From JARRQJ01 sp963761035 (lineage in GTDB: Bacteria > Pseudomonadota > Gammaproteobacteria > DRLM01): a stretch of 64,000 bases of DNA. The stretch covers positions 682,001 to 746,000 of the forward strand of contig CAVXFH010000002.1 in the NCBI GenBank assembly GCA_963761035.1, written 5' to 3'. The translations under genes were made by a program, and so were the position numbers. Below are positions 27,988 through 40,029 of this stretch, piece by piece. The notes below the pieces were generated by a model. That model made no database searches and was not told the DNA's origin. It worked only from the letters and a program-made list of their open reading frames with translations. Position 1 is the stretch's first letter. The number at the start of each line of letters is the position of its first letter.

Positions 27988-28224
27988 ATGCAAATACCTT
28001 CCGCACTGGGCAGCTCACTTAACGGAATTCAGAAAGGACTCGCCGGCATAAACAAAAATGCGGCGCAAATCGCCAACGCCAAGGTTTTCAGCCCGCCCAA
28101 CTCCGCCGACATCGCCCAACCCTTGATGGACCTTCGCAACAACCACATGCAAGCCGAACTCTCCGTCAAGGTCATGGAGAGCCTTGACGGCACCTTCGGC
28201 ACCTTGATCGACGTAGTGGCTTAA
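27988..28224 (+). CDS. small orphan flagellar-rod-like protein
   Basis: A 78-residue protein with an AGGAAAG ribosome binding site. It has the N-terminal pattern of flagellar axial proteins (ALGSSLNGIQKGLAGINKNAAQIANAKV; compare the ANNIANA motif of FlgB/FlgC/FlgE) joined directly to a C-terminal amphipathic segment (LMDLRNNHMQAELSVKVMESLDGTFGTLIDVVA) that resembles their C-terminal helix. The central domain is missing, so it looks like a minimal rod/hook end-to-end fusion. Similar short orphan proteins occur in other gammaproteobacteria, often called FlgE-like. No flagellar genes surround it. The function is unknown; a secreted or polymerising role is only a guess. Confidence 0.7.
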   Translation: MQIPSALGSSLNGIQKGLAGINKNAAQIANAKVFSPPNSADIAQPLMDLRNNHMQAELSVKVMESLDGTFGTLIDVVA

Positions 28225-28287
28225 TTAAGCGGCGCACCATGGATAGGGTAATAAGCGCGTTGCTGTCAGCAGCGAATGCTACTCGGA

Positions 28288-29568
28288 CTACGCCCTATTG
28301 AGGCCGGCCTTGTTTGAGTCCTGCCCTCCGCCTACATCGACAAAGTTGAGTATGACGGCGCCGATCACAAACAAGGCCACTACCGCCAACAATGACAATC
28401 GCGGGTTGCCGGTGAGCACGCCCACCGCGCCCATCAGCGCCGGTCCCAACACCGTGGCGAATTTACCCAGCATGTTGTAGAAGCCGAAGAACTCTCCCGA
28501 TTTGTCCGGCGGGATCATGCTGGCATACAGGGAACGGCTTAGGGATTGGATGCCGCCCTGTACCAAGCCGATGATGGCGGCCAATAGATAAAACTCAACG
28601 ACACTATCCATGGTCATCGCCCACAGGGTGATCCCGATATAGGCGGCGATGGCTATGAACACGCCCGCCTTGGCTCCGAACCGCTCCCCCAGCTTGCCGA
28701 AAATCAGTGCCGCGGGAAAGCCGACGAATTGGGTAATCAACAGTGCAACGATCAAGTTTTGCGACTTAAATCCCAAGGACATGCCATAGTCCACCGCCAT
28801 CCGTATGATGGTATCCACCGCGTCGATGTAACACCAATAAGCGACGAGAAACAGCCACAAGGCGCGCAAACGGCGGATGTGATGGAAGGTGGCCAGCAAT
28901 TGCCGCCAGCCGCCGCGCATCATTTCCCGGATAACGACCTGATCAATCGCACGCGATTCGGTGACAAACAACATTACCGGGATGGAAAAAAGCGCCCACC
29001 ACAGCGCCACCATGACAAATGATAAGCGAATTGCCTGAGCGCTGTCGGCAAGGCCGAAGGCCTGCGGCCAAAGACTCATCGCCACATTGAACGCAAACAA
29101 CATCCCGCCTCCCAGATAACCCAAGGAATAACCCAGCGCCGACACCACGTCCAATTTCTCCCTGGGCGCGACCGTGACGATGAGCGCATCGTAAAACACG
29201 TTTGCCCCGGCAAAGCCTATCGATGCCGCCATATAGAGCAGAGCCGCCAACTCCCACATGCCCCGTTCGACGAAATACAGGCCGCCGGTCATTACCACAC
29301 CCATCGCGGTGAAGAATAATAAAAACCTTTTACGCACGCCGCCCTTGTCGGCGATAGCCCCCAGGATCGGCGCCAAGACCATGATCACGATACTGGCTAG
29401 GGAGTTGGCCAAGCCCAATTGAAAGGTGCTCTCGGTGACGACGGCGCCGGCGCTCCAGTAACTCTTAAAAAATACCGGGAAGAATCCCGCCATCACCGTC
29501 GTGGCGAAGGTAGAGTTAGCCCAGTCATAAAGTGCCCAGGAGATAATCGGCTTTGTAGCTATACGCAT
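28288..29568 (-). CDS. MFS transporter, UMF1 (Atg22-like) family
   Basis: A 426-residue integral membrane protein with about twelve hydrophobic segments. The opening ISWALYDWANSTFATTVMAGFFPVFFK is diagnostic of the UMF1/Atg22-like branch of the major facilitator superfamily, as are LAPILGAIADKGGVRKRFL (about 65-83; the MFS loop 2-3 motif) and the C-terminal LSRSLYASMIPPDKSGEFFGFYN (about 344-366). Eukaryotic Atg22 exports amino acids from the vacuole; bacterial substrates are not known. It is a single gene, convergent with the small flagellar-like gene. Confidence 0.9.
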   Translation of the reverse strand: MRIATKPIISWALYDWANSTFATTVMAGFFPVFFKSYWSAGAVVTESTFQLGLANSLASIVIMVLAPILGAIADKGGVRKRFLLFFTAMGVVMTGGLYFVERGMWELAALLYMAASIGFAGANVFYDALIVTVAPREKLDVVSALGYSLGYLGGGMLFAFNVAMSLWPQAFGLADSAQAIRLSFVMVALWWALFSIPVMLFVTESRAIDQVVIREMMRGGWRQLLATFHHIRRLRALWLFLVAYWCYIDAVDTIIRMAVDYGMSLGFKSQNLIVALLITQFVGFPAALIFGKLGERFGAKAGVFIAIAAYIGITLWAMTMDSVVEFYLLAAIIGLVQGGIQSLSRSLYASMIPPDKSGEFFGFYNMLGKFATVLGPALMGAVGVLTGNPRLSLLAVVALFVIGAVILNFVDVGGGQDSNKAGLNRA

Positions 29569-29709
29569 AATAATCGCATTGTAATGTTTCGGATTTATGT
29601 CCCCAGTTTACAGAGAAAATCGTTCGCCGCCATTCAATAATGACGCGAATGGATATACAATTCGCCCGCCCGTAATCGCCGTTATTCTATTCCGCATCCG
29701 AGAATCACC

Positions 29710-30915
29710 ATGTCAGGTCCCACAGGAATTCGCGCGCCTTTGCCGGTCCAATTTATCCTCGGCGCGGAATCCTCCGAGGCAGCAGCACAACAAGCCGGGC
29801 GGGCACGACGCATCACCGCCGTATTTTGGCTGTCACAGCGCAATTCTTGCTTGGGATGGATAGGCGATCACCATCGGCCTGCCATGCCAACAATGGAGAC
29901 CGCCCGCGCCGCCTGGCAAACGGCCCGGCCGATTGTATTACCCGGTTTCGCGGCATCGGAGATCCCCGCGCTACAACACCACATCGCGCAGTCGGCCGCG
30001 CTTGCGGAAGCCGTACTCAACGGCGGCGATTACGAGGCCTTATTGCTACAGGCGCCTTATAGCGCGCGACTTGCTCCCCGCTTCGTATTACTCGGCTCCA
30101 CCTACGATGAAGGCGATCCCCAGGAGATCGTCAAAATCGAATTCGATGCCGTAAATCGCGGCGAGATTGCCGCGGAGCATCTCTGGTCAAAGCTGTCCTG
30201 GTTGTCTTACGAGGAATACGACGCCTCCTTACGTTTCCGATTTTCATTTGGCATGGAAAATTATGAGGACGTAGCCGCCGATCCCCAACGGCAAGCATAT
30301 GCCTCGGCCCTCACCGAGGCGGTATTCCCCGAATCCGCGGTGATCAGCGCCAACCGCCGCCTCGCGATGTTTCTGCGAAAGATGCTTCAGGCAAAAGACA
30401 TCATGTACGTGGAACGCATCGTATATTTCAACGCGCCGGAGGGCGGTGCTCAATTCCACCACGATGTGGAAGGCGGACATCTCGGCGTGGTCTTTGCCCA
30501 ACTTTCCGGGCGGACCGCATGGCTGGCGTTGTCCACGGAGCAAATGCTGGACGAGATCCAGACCTTTCTTGCGCGGCCCAATGCCGGCGTCGCAATCCGC
30601 GGGGTGATCCGCCATCACAAGACGCGCGCCAAACTCTTTACCTTGGCAAGGGACCGCGACGTCCTGGCGGCATACTTGAACAGCAGCGACAATGATCCTC
30701 TAGAGAGGCTCATTAACCGCTGCCCGGCCTTCATACGAGGCCTGATCGAACACGGGCACGCCCACATCTTACATCCCGGCGACATCATCCTGCTGCCTCA
30801 GCACGATGCAGGGCATTGCACGTGGCATGCCGTGTACTGCCTGGATGACAGGCCGGGCGAAGCCCTGTCCTTCGCCATTCGCCATGCAACTCCTTTGTCG
30901 CATCGGCGTGATTAA
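29710..30915 (+). CDS. uncharacterised protein, possible HxD...H (cupin/JmjC-like) oxygenase
   Basis: A 401-residue protein that I do not recognise as a named family. Residues 250-252 read HHD in AQFHHDVEGGHLG, followed by FAQLSGRTAWLAL. About 106 residues on, HPGDIILLPQHDAGHCTWHAV (about 354-375) supplies a PGD turn and a distal histidine. This spacing is what a double-stranded beta-helix Fe(II)/2-oxoglutarate enzyme of the JmjC/cupin-8 type would show. The first 58 residues are of doubtful coding character; an ATG at 29884 is an alternative start, and neither has a good ribosome binding site. No signal peptide is evident. It is a single gene; the substrate is unknown and the enzyme call is inference. 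Confidence 0.6.
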   Translation: MSGPTGIRAPLPVQFILGAESSEAAAQQAGRARRITAVFWLSQRNSCLGWIGDHHRPAMPTMETARAAWQTARPIVLPGFAASEIPALQHHIAQSAALAEAVLNGGDYEALLLQAPYSARLAPRFVLLGSTYDEGDPQEIVKIEFDAVNRGEIAAEHLWSKLSWLSYEEYDASLRFRFSFGMENYEDVAADPQRQAYASALTEAVFPESAVISANRRLAMFLRKMLQAKDIMYVERIVYFNAPEGGAQFHHDVEGGHLGVVFAQLSGRTAWLALSTEQMLDEIQTFLARPNAGVAIRGVIRHHKTRAKLFTLARDRDVLAAYLNSSDNDPLERLINRCPAFIRGLIEHGHAHILHPGDIILLPQHDAGHCTWHAVYCLDDRPGEALSFAIRHATPLSHRRD

Positions 30916-31074
30916 GCCATTCCCCAACAATCCGCGCTTTGCGATGGGACATTTAAGTCGGTTGCCAGGACCGCTGCCGCTCGCGAAATATCGTATTGTG
31001 ATAACATGATTCTTTATGTTCTTTATGTGAGAGCGAGCTTATATTTTCGATAGGATCAAGCCAACTTCTCGCCG

Positions 31075-32157
31075 ATGACATATAAATTCACGATGATGAA
31101 CAAGCTGTATCAATCCCTTCGTTCCGCGATTATGCCCCTCGCCACTCTGTTGTCATCTCTGGTCCTCACCGGTTGTTTGGGTCTCAGCGGCGGCAGCGAG
31201 CTTATTCCGCCGGAGGCCAGCGGCCCGGCGCCCACGCAGGTCCAGGTCAGCACGGGGACGGCGCCTACGTATTCATGGCTTGTGGGCAATGTTTCTTCCG
31301 TGTTCGTAGTGCGCACCGACGCCCCCAATAACCCCGTTTGGGGCATCAGCGCGCAGGGAGGCGCCGAAATCATCCCCTCCCCCGTGGTGCAAGGAACGAT
31401 CACATTCTCCGACCCCAATCTGCAACTGATGAGTTCGGCGGAACTCACGCTGACTGCCGGTGTTAATTACAGGGTCTGTATCACAGCACAAGGGCAAACG
31501 GGAATTGTTCTCTATTGCACTACTTTCATCCCCCCCGATGGGGGCGGTAATCCAACAGCGACCCTTGGAAACAGCTTGGCGGCCAGCACGCACTCCCTGG
31601 CGCTGATGCGAGACGGCACCGCTTGGGCATGGGGCGCCAACCAGGACGGCCAAATCGGAGACGGCGGCGTCACCGACACAGTGACACCGCTTGCTATCCC
31701 CGGATTGAGCAAGGTCATTGCCGTCGCCAGCGGCGGTTCCCATAGCCTGGCAGTCACCGCGGACGGTACGGTATGGGCTTGGGGCGCCAATGGTTATGGG
31801 CAATTGGGTAATGGATCGAATACCGACAGTGCGGTACCGGCGCAGATTCCAAACCTCCGCGGTATAACGGCCGTTGCGGCCGGCGAAAATCACTCCTTGG
31901 CACTCGGCGTTGACGGCACAGTGTGGGCTTGGGGTGAAAACAGCAGCGGTCAATTGGGCGATGGCACTACCATCAATCGCAATACCCCGGCCGCGGTGGA
32001 GCGGCTCAGCAATATCGTCGCCATCGCCGCGGGCAAGGTACACTCCATGGCGCTCTCTCAAGACGGTACGGTATGGAGCTGGGGCGGCAACTACAGCGGC
32101 CAACTGGGGGACGGCACTGTGGCCAATACCAGCCGACCGGTGCGAGTTGAGAGATGA
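31075..32157 (+). CDS. RCC1-repeat lipoprotein, propeller apparently incomplete
   Basis: A 360-residue protein with a lipoprotein signal (hydrophobic 18-30, lipobox LTGC, Cys34), a Ser/Pro-rich stretch and a beta-sandwich-like region (about 55-150) ending in Cys residues. Four tandem units of about 50 residues then follow, each with the RCC1 pattern HSLAL..DGT.WAWG.N..GQLGDG. RCC1 propellers usually need seven blades. Here the fourth unit stops abruptly at VRVER, and the next frame continues DDVANVG before another stop, which hints at a frameshift or 3' truncation near 32150. Starts at 31093 or 31096 are also possible. Probably an outer-membrane or surface binding protein; ligand unknown. Confidence 0.75.
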   Translation: MTYKFTMMNKLYQSLRSAIMPLATLLSSLVLTGCLGLSGGSELIPPEASGPAPTQVQVSTGTAPTYSWLVGNVSSVFVVRTDAPNNPVWGISAQGGAEIIPSPVVQGTITFSDPNLQLMSSAELTLTAGVNYRVCITAQGQTGIVLYCTTFIPPDGGGNPTATLGNSLAASTHSLALMRDGTAWAWGANQDGQIGDGGVTDTVTPLAIPGLSKVIAVASGGSHSLAVTADGTVWAWGANGYGQLGNGSNTDSAVPAQIPNLRGITAVAAGENHSLALGVDGTVWAWGENSSGQLGDGTTINRNTPAAVERLSNIVAIAAGKVHSMALSQDGTVWSWGGNYSGQLGDGTVANTSRPVRVER

Positions 32158-32267
32158 TGTTGCCAACGTAGGGTAACTCCTCAAGGATCGGTGCCGTTCC
32201 CCACGATTGGTGCTAAGCCATTTGTAAAATCCCAGAAGACGCGGCCATGCTGAAATTTAATCGCTCT

Positions 32268-33332
32268 CTACCTTACCCGCCGCACCAACAAAACGGCCAG
32301 CATAAAAAAGAAAACCGTGGGCAAGGCCGCGCTCACCGCTGACGGCAGCTTATAGAGCAAGCCGGCGAAACCGAACAATTGTCCCAGCAAATAGAAACCG
32401 ATGCCGACCAGGGTCCCTACAAAGATGCGTTGGCCTATCCCTACCGAGCGCAGCGGGCCGAAGATGAAGGGGATGGATAAAAACACCATCACCGCGGTGG
32501 TTACCGGCATCACCAGTTTTTTCCAGAATGCCAATTGATAGAGTTCCGTACTGAGGCCGTTATCACGCAGGTAGGCGATATAGTCGAGCAATCCTTTGAG
32601 CGAGAGGCTGTCCGGCTTGACCGCCACCACATCGATCATGTCCGGCGTCAGCAACGATCGCCACTCCAATTGATTGAGGTGCTGCGTTTCGACGCCCTCC
32701 GGATCTATCTGGCTGCGGGCCACCTGACGCAATAGCCACTTTCCATCGGCAAATTGCCCGCTTTTTGCCTGAGTTACATCCTTCAAGCGCCGCTGATCCG
32801 CAAACTGGTAAATAGTCACCCCGCCCACCAGTCCATCGGCAAAGACATCGCGGATATGAATGAAGTCCCGGCCGTCGCGGGCCCATAATCCGTTTTGGCT
32901 GGTCATGGCGAAACGTTCAGTCAAGGCTTCGCTATGCATGGTTTTAGCATAGCGATCCGATACCGGCGCCACGAACTCCCCCAAGATCACCGCCACGATC
33001 ATCCAGAGCAATCCCACCTTCATCACGGAATAAGTAATGCGGCCCACGGATACACCGGCGGCCCGCATCACCAAAAGCTCATTATTGCTGGCTAACAAAC
33101 CGAGACCGATCACGCTACCCAACAGTGCCACCATTGGAAATAACTGATAGGCCAGGCGCGGCATGGAAAGCAACACATATTGGGCCGCGCCCGCCAAGGT
33201 GTAATCGCCCTTACCCACCGCACCCAATTCCGCGACGAAGGAACCGAAGGAAAACAAGACCAACAACACCAATAGCACCATCAAGGTACTACCCGCTACG
33301 GTGATACCGATATAGCGATCCAGCAATTTCAT
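32268..33332 (-). CDS. lptG: LPS export ABC transporter permease LptG
   Basis: One of the two permeases of LptB2FG, which extracts lipopolysaccharide from the inner membrane and drives it across the periplasm. It has 354 residues with six helices (three N-terminal, three C-terminal) around a periplasmic beta-jellyroll domain (about 125-265). The start LDRYIGITVAGSTLMVLLVLLVLF, the ASNNELLVMRAAGVS coupling segment (about 81-95) and the C-terminal FGPLRSVGIGQRIFVG (about 291-306) are typical. It lies 31 bases after lptF in the conserved lptF-lptG order. Confidence 0.96.
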   Translation of the reverse strand: MKLLDRYIGITVAGSTLMVLLVLLVLFSFGSFVAELGAVGKGDYTLAGAAQYVLLSMPRLAYQLFPMVALLGSVIGLGLLASNNELLVMRAAGVSVGRITYSVMKVGLLWMIVAVILGEFVAPVSDRYAKTMHSEALTERFAMTSQNGLWARDGRDFIHIRDVFADGLVGGVTIYQFADQRRLKDVTQAKSGQFADGKWLLRQVARSQIDPEGVETQHLNQLEWRSLLTPDMIDVVAVKPDSLSLKGLLDYIAYLRDNGLSTELYQLAFWKKLVMPVTTAVMVFLSIPFIFGPLRSVGIGQRIFVGTLVGIGFYLLGQLFGFAGLLYKLPSAVSAALPTVFFFMLAVLLVRRVR

Positions 33333-33363
33333 GACAAACGCCCCGGCATCACGGCAACACCAC

Positions 33364-34449
33364 CTAAACCCCTATTCTCGTCGTCAACCATCGCCATCCC
33401 GCCTGGCGCGCCATGATCGTCAAAATCAGGAACAGCAGCAAGGCATGTACCCACCACATCCCGACCGCGGGAATGATCTTGCCGTGTTCCACCCAAGAAC
33501 GCGCTATGGCGAGAAAGTTCATATACAGCGCGTAGATCACTACGGCGATAAACAGTTTGGCGAAACGCCCCTGACGGGGTCCGGTACGACTGAGCGGAAC
33601 CGCCAATGCCGCAAGCAATATCGTCGCCAGGGGCATGGCGATACGCCACTGCAACTCGGCATTCTCGTAGAGTCCGGCGTGGCCCCAAAGGGTGGGCGTG
33701 GAACTGGCGATTAGCGTACGGTCACTGGGTTTGACCTGCTGTTCTTCCAGCAACATCCCATGCCGGGCAAAATGAACGATCTTAAATTGCGAATCACCCG
33801 GCTGGCCCTCATAACGATACCCGTCTTCAAGAATCAAATAGCGATCGCCGGTATTCTGATCGATCTCTTGATGGCCGCGCGCCGCCGCAATCACGTTCAG
33901 CATGCCGTTGCGCCGCGCCTGTATGAAGACGTTCTCCAGCGTCCGTTGATCTTTGTCCGTACTCTCCACATAAAAAACCATCTCGCCACCGTGCAACTCG
34001 CGAAATCGGCCCGCCGCGATGCTGTGTACATCCGCGCCGGCTTTAACCTTATCCTGAATCTGGTAGCTCACTTCCTCGGCCCATGGCCCGCCATAAAGTG
34101 AAACCGCCGCAACCACCCCGGCAAATCCAAATGCCAGCCACAAGATGGTACGGCGCAAACTGCCGACTCCCACACCGCAAGCCGCTAGGGCCAGCATCTC
34201 GTTATCCTTGTAGAATCGTCCCAAGGTTATCAGCACTGCGATGAAGAACGCCAAGGGCAACAACATCGGCAGATTGCTTAATGACTTCAGGGCAAGCAAT
34301 TGAGGGATCACCGCGCTGGAAAGCGCGCCAGATTCGGCGTCGCTGAAAAAGCGTATCAGTCGATTGCTGATATAGATGACATACAACACCCCGCTCACGG
34401 CGATCAGGGACAGCAGGATTTCACGCAATAGGTACCTGCTGATAATCAC
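33364..34449 (-). CDS. lptF: LPS export ABC transporter permease LptF
   Basis: The partner permease of LptG. It has 361 residues with the same three-helix/jellyroll/three-helix plan. IISRYLLREILLSLIAVSGVL is the standard start, RFYKDNEMLALAACGVGVGSL (about 77-97) is the coupling helix that contacts LptB, and PLSRTGPRQGRFAKLF (about 284-299) precedes the last two helices. It is divergent from pepA, as in E. coli and Pseudomonas; the 220-base gap to the pepA start should hold both promoters. Confidence 0.96.
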   Translation of the reverse strand: MIISRYLLREILLSLIAVSGVLYVIYISNRLIRFFSDAESGALSSAVIPQLLALKSLSNLPMLLPLAFFIAVLITLGRFYKDNEMLALAACGVGVGSLRRTILWLAFGFAGVVAAVSLYGGPWAEEVSYQIQDKVKAGADVHSIAAGRFRELHGGEMVFYVESTDKDQRTLENVFIQARRNGMLNVIAAARGHQEIDQNTGDRYLILEDGYRYEGQPGDSQFKIVHFARHGMLLEEQQVKPSDRTLIASSTPTLWGHAGLYENAELQWRIAMPLATILLAALAVPLSRTGPRQGRFAKLFIAVVIYALYMNFLAIARSWVEHGKIIPAVGMWWVHALLLFLILTIMARQAGWRWLTTRIGV

Positions 34450-34669
34450 CGCCAGCCTACCTCAATGGGGCGAAATTGTATTATTGGCTGAAAATCGCGC
34501 ATTGTTCCGGTAAACTGTAAAAAAAGAAGGCTCGGCTCGATCTTCAATATTGATTGCTCATTCATCGGTTGAAGAAAGTGGCCGCGAAGCTTTATATCAT
34601 AGAAGAAAAAGGAATTGTCAAATACATGGCATCACTCCCATCTCATCCAAGCTTTCCTTAGGAGTCATT

Positions 34670-36175
34670 ATGGATTTCACAGTCAAAAGCGGGAATCCAG
34701 AGAAGCAGCGCACGGCTTGCATCGTACTGGGTGTCTTCGAGCCGCGTCGTTTATCCCAGGCCGCGGAACAACTTGATGAAGTTGCCGGAGGATATATTTC
34801 CAACCTCATCCGCCGCGGCGATCTGGAGGGGAAACTCGGGCAAACCCTGCTATTGCACAATGTACCGAATACCCTCTGCGACCGGGTACTGTTGATGGGT
34901 TGCGGACGAGAGCGGGAAATGGACGACAGCCAGTATCGCAAGATTATCGCCAAGACGGCAACCATTCTAAATAACATTGGCGCCATGGAAGCGGTGTGTT
35001 ATTTGTCGGAACTCAACGTCAAGGGTCGCGATACCGCTTGGAAAGTACGCAATACAGTAGAGGCCGTTGCCGGTGCGTTGTATCGCTTCGATGAGCTGAA
35101 GAGCAAGAAAGACGCGGCCCGCCGTCCATTGCGTAAACTTATATTGAGTATACCCCGCCGCCGCGAACTTAGCCTCGGCGAAGAGGCGATCCTCGTCGGC
35201 AAGGCGGTTGCCGATGGCGTCAAGCTGGCTAGGGACCTGGGAAATCTCCCCAGCAACGTCTGCACCCCTTCATATCTGGCGGAACAGGCGCAAGATCTGG
35301 CAAAGCGATTCAAGGCCATCAAGACCGAAATATTGAATAAGGCGGAGATGGAGGAACTCGGCATGGGATCGCTGCTCGCCGTGGCGCGCGGCAGCCGCGA
35401 ACCGCCCAAGCTGATCGTCGCCCATTACCGCGGCGGGAAAAGGGATGAAAAGCCGGTGGTGCTGGTAGGCAAGGGCGTGACCTTCGACTCCGGCGGCATT
35501 TCGATCAAACCCTCCGCCAATATGGATGAAATGAAGTTCGATATGTGCGGCGCCGCCAGCGTGCTGGGTACCCTGGCCGCCGCGGCTGAAATGGGTTTGC
35601 CCATTAATGTAACCGGCGTCATTCCCTCTACGGAAAATCTTCCGGGAGGAAATGCCACAAAACCTGGCGACATCGTGACCAGCCTATCGGGCCAGACCAT
35701 CGAAATTCTCAATACCGACGCCGAAGGCCGCCTCATCCTTTGCGATGCGCTAACTTACAGCGAGCGTTTCAACCCCGCCGTGGTCATCGACATCGCCACC
35801 CTCACCGGCGCCTGTGTCATCGCCTTGGGCAAACACGCCTCGGGGCTGCTGAGCAATCACAGCCCCTTGGCCCATGACCTGCTCAATGCCGCCAAGACCA
35901 GCGGCGACCGCGCCTGGGAATTGCCGTTGTGGGAAGATTATCAAGACCAGCTCAAAAGCAATTTCGCCGATATGGCCAATGTCGGCGGGCGCGAGGGGGG
36001 CGCTATTACCGCGGCGTGTTTTTTAGCGCGGTTCACTAAGAAATTCCACTGGGCGCACCTGGATATCGCCGGTACTGCGTGGCTCTCCGGGGACAAAAAG
36101 GGGGCGACCGGCCGTCCGGTACCCCTGCTTACTCAATACCTCATCGATCGCGTCGCGGCGCATGGCGCCCCATGA
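34670..36175 (+). CDS. pepA: leucyl aminopeptidase (M17)
   Basis: A hexameric di-zinc aminopeptidase; E. coli PepA is also a DNA-binding protein in Xer recombination and carAB control. It has 501 residues from ATG 34670, which follows TAGGAGT; the frame can extend 40 codons upstream, but that part is not PepA-like. Landmarks are VLVGKGVTFDSGGISIKPS (about 264-282), the metal-binding EMKFDMCGAASV and the signature NTDAEGRLILCDAL (about 350-363). Its stop overlaps the holC start (ATGA). Confidence 0.97.
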   Translation: MDFTVKSGNPEKQRTACIVLGVFEPRRLSQAAEQLDEVAGGYISNLIRRGDLEGKLGQTLLLHNVPNTLCDRVLLMGCGREREMDDSQYRKIIAKTATILNNIGAMEAVCYLSELNVKGRDTAWKVRNTVEAVAGALYRFDELKSKKDAARRPLRKLILSIPRRRELSLGEEAILVGKAVADGVKLARDLGNLPSNVCTPSYLAEQAQDLAKRFKAIKTEILNKAEMEELGMGSLLAVARGSREPPKLIVAHYRGGKRDEKPVVLVGKGVTFDSGGISIKPSANMDEMKFDMCGAASVLGTLAAAAEMGLPINVTGVIPSTENLPGGNATKPGDIVTSLSGQTIEILNTDAEGRLILCDALTYSERFNPAVVIDIATLTGACVIALGKHASGLLSNHSPLAHDLLNAAKTSGDRAWELPLWEDYQDQLKSNFADMANVGGREGGAITAACFLARFTKKFHWAHLDIAGTAWLSGDKKGATGRPVPLLTQYLIDRVAAHGAP

Positions 36176-36618
36176 CCCGCATCGACTTCTATGTGCTGCC
36201 CGACGCCGCGCCAGCCGCACGCGAGCGCTTCGCCTGCCGCCTGACGGATATCGCCTACCGCCGCGGTCAGCAAGTCTACGTCTATGTCCAATCTCAGGAT
36301 CAAGCTAAAGCGATCGACGCATTGTTGTGGACTTTTCAGGCTGGAAGCTTTATTCCTCATTGCATCCATCCATCTGATATCTCTGAAAATCCTTCGGTAT
36401 TGATAGGTCACGACGGTGTTCCCCAACAGGGGCATGAGATACTGATCAACCTTACTGAAACGGTACCCAGTTTCTTCAGCCGTTTTGAGCGGGTAGCCGA
36501 AATGGTCAATCAAGATGCGACGGTAAAACACTCGGGTCGAGAGCGATTTCGCTTTTACCGCGACCGAGGGTATGCTTTGGAAACCCATACCTTGAGCGCC
36601 CAAACGGACGATGCGTAA
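36172..36618 (+). CDS. holC: DNA polymerase III subunit chi
   Basis: The clamp-loader accessory subunit that links the replisome to SSB through its contact with the SSB tail. It has 148 residues. RIDFYVLPDAAP, GQQVYVYVQSQDQAKAIDALLWTF (about 33-56) and FIPHC (about 61-65) are the chi landmarks; HEILINLTETVPSFFSRFERVAEMV (about 85-110) is the conserved C-terminal half. The start is fixed by the four-base overlap with pepA. It sits in the usual pepA-holC-valS order. Confidence 0.95.
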   Translation: MTRIDFYVLPDAAPAARERFACRLTDIAYRRGQQVYVYVQSQDQAKAIDALLWTFQAGSFIPHCIHPSDISENPSVLIGHDGVPQQGHEILINLTETVPSFFSRFERVAEMVNQDATVKHSGRERFRFYRDRGYALETHTLSAQTDDA

Positions 36619-36979
36619 CGATTACGACAATTCGACGTCCGCCTCCCTGCCCAACGACGGCATCCCGATCCTGCGTGAAATCGTGAGACCGCCTGAAGAT
36701 TCGGACATTCCCATCTTGGATCCAAACGACGTAATTATTCCCCCCGATACCGCGCCTGTTGCCGATAACGGCCTGACGCCGGAGCGCCTCGCGGCACTCA
36801 CGGACACCCTGCAACTCACTCTCAACCGGGAGCTGGACTATGCCATCGACGGCGCCGTCTACGAGCGGCTGCAGACTGCCATGGAAGAAGTGGCGTCCAG
36901 CGTCAAGAAGCAAGTACAAACCCGGCTGGAACAAAAACTGCCGGAGCTGATCGAGCAGAGCCTGCGTAAAGAAAACTAA
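36611..36979 (+). CDS. conserved hypothetical between holC and valS
   Basis: A 122-residue protein overlapping the end of holC by eight bases, so it is co-translated. The N-terminal half is acidic and proline-rich (DIPILDPNDVIIPPDTAP) and probably disordered. The C-terminal half (about 55-122) is a predicted amphipathic helix with an LQLTLNRELDYAIDGAVYERLQ start and a QTRLEQKLPELIEQSL end, coiled-coil in character. I do not recognise a family; small proteins of this kind are common between holC and valS in related bacteria. A role with the clamp loader is suggested only by position. Confidence 0.75.
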   Translation: MRNDYDNSTSASLPNDGIPILREIVRPPEDSDIPILDPNDVIIPPDTAPVADNGLTPERLAALTDTLQLTLNRELDYAIDGAVYERLQTAMEEVASSVKKQVQTRLEQKLPELIEQSLRKEN

Positions 36980-37039
36980 ACGCTTCAAGCTTGTCGATAA
37001 AAGCTATAAGCTTTCCTCTTTTAGTTTTCGACTGAGAAA

Positions 37040-39913
<2,874 letters not shown>

Positions 39914-40029
39914 GGCTCATTGCCCGTATTAGCGTTGTCATACCAATCAAATAGCGGCTGGACTATATTAATATTCAGAGGGAGTCCCTCCATATCACAG
40001 CATCGACAACTACTTACGGGGAAAAGACT

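Noticed and set aside
31273..32184. 303-codon minus-strand frame opposite the RCC1 lipoprotein
   Set aside because: Its apparent repeats only mirror the RCC1 repeats; no start signal.
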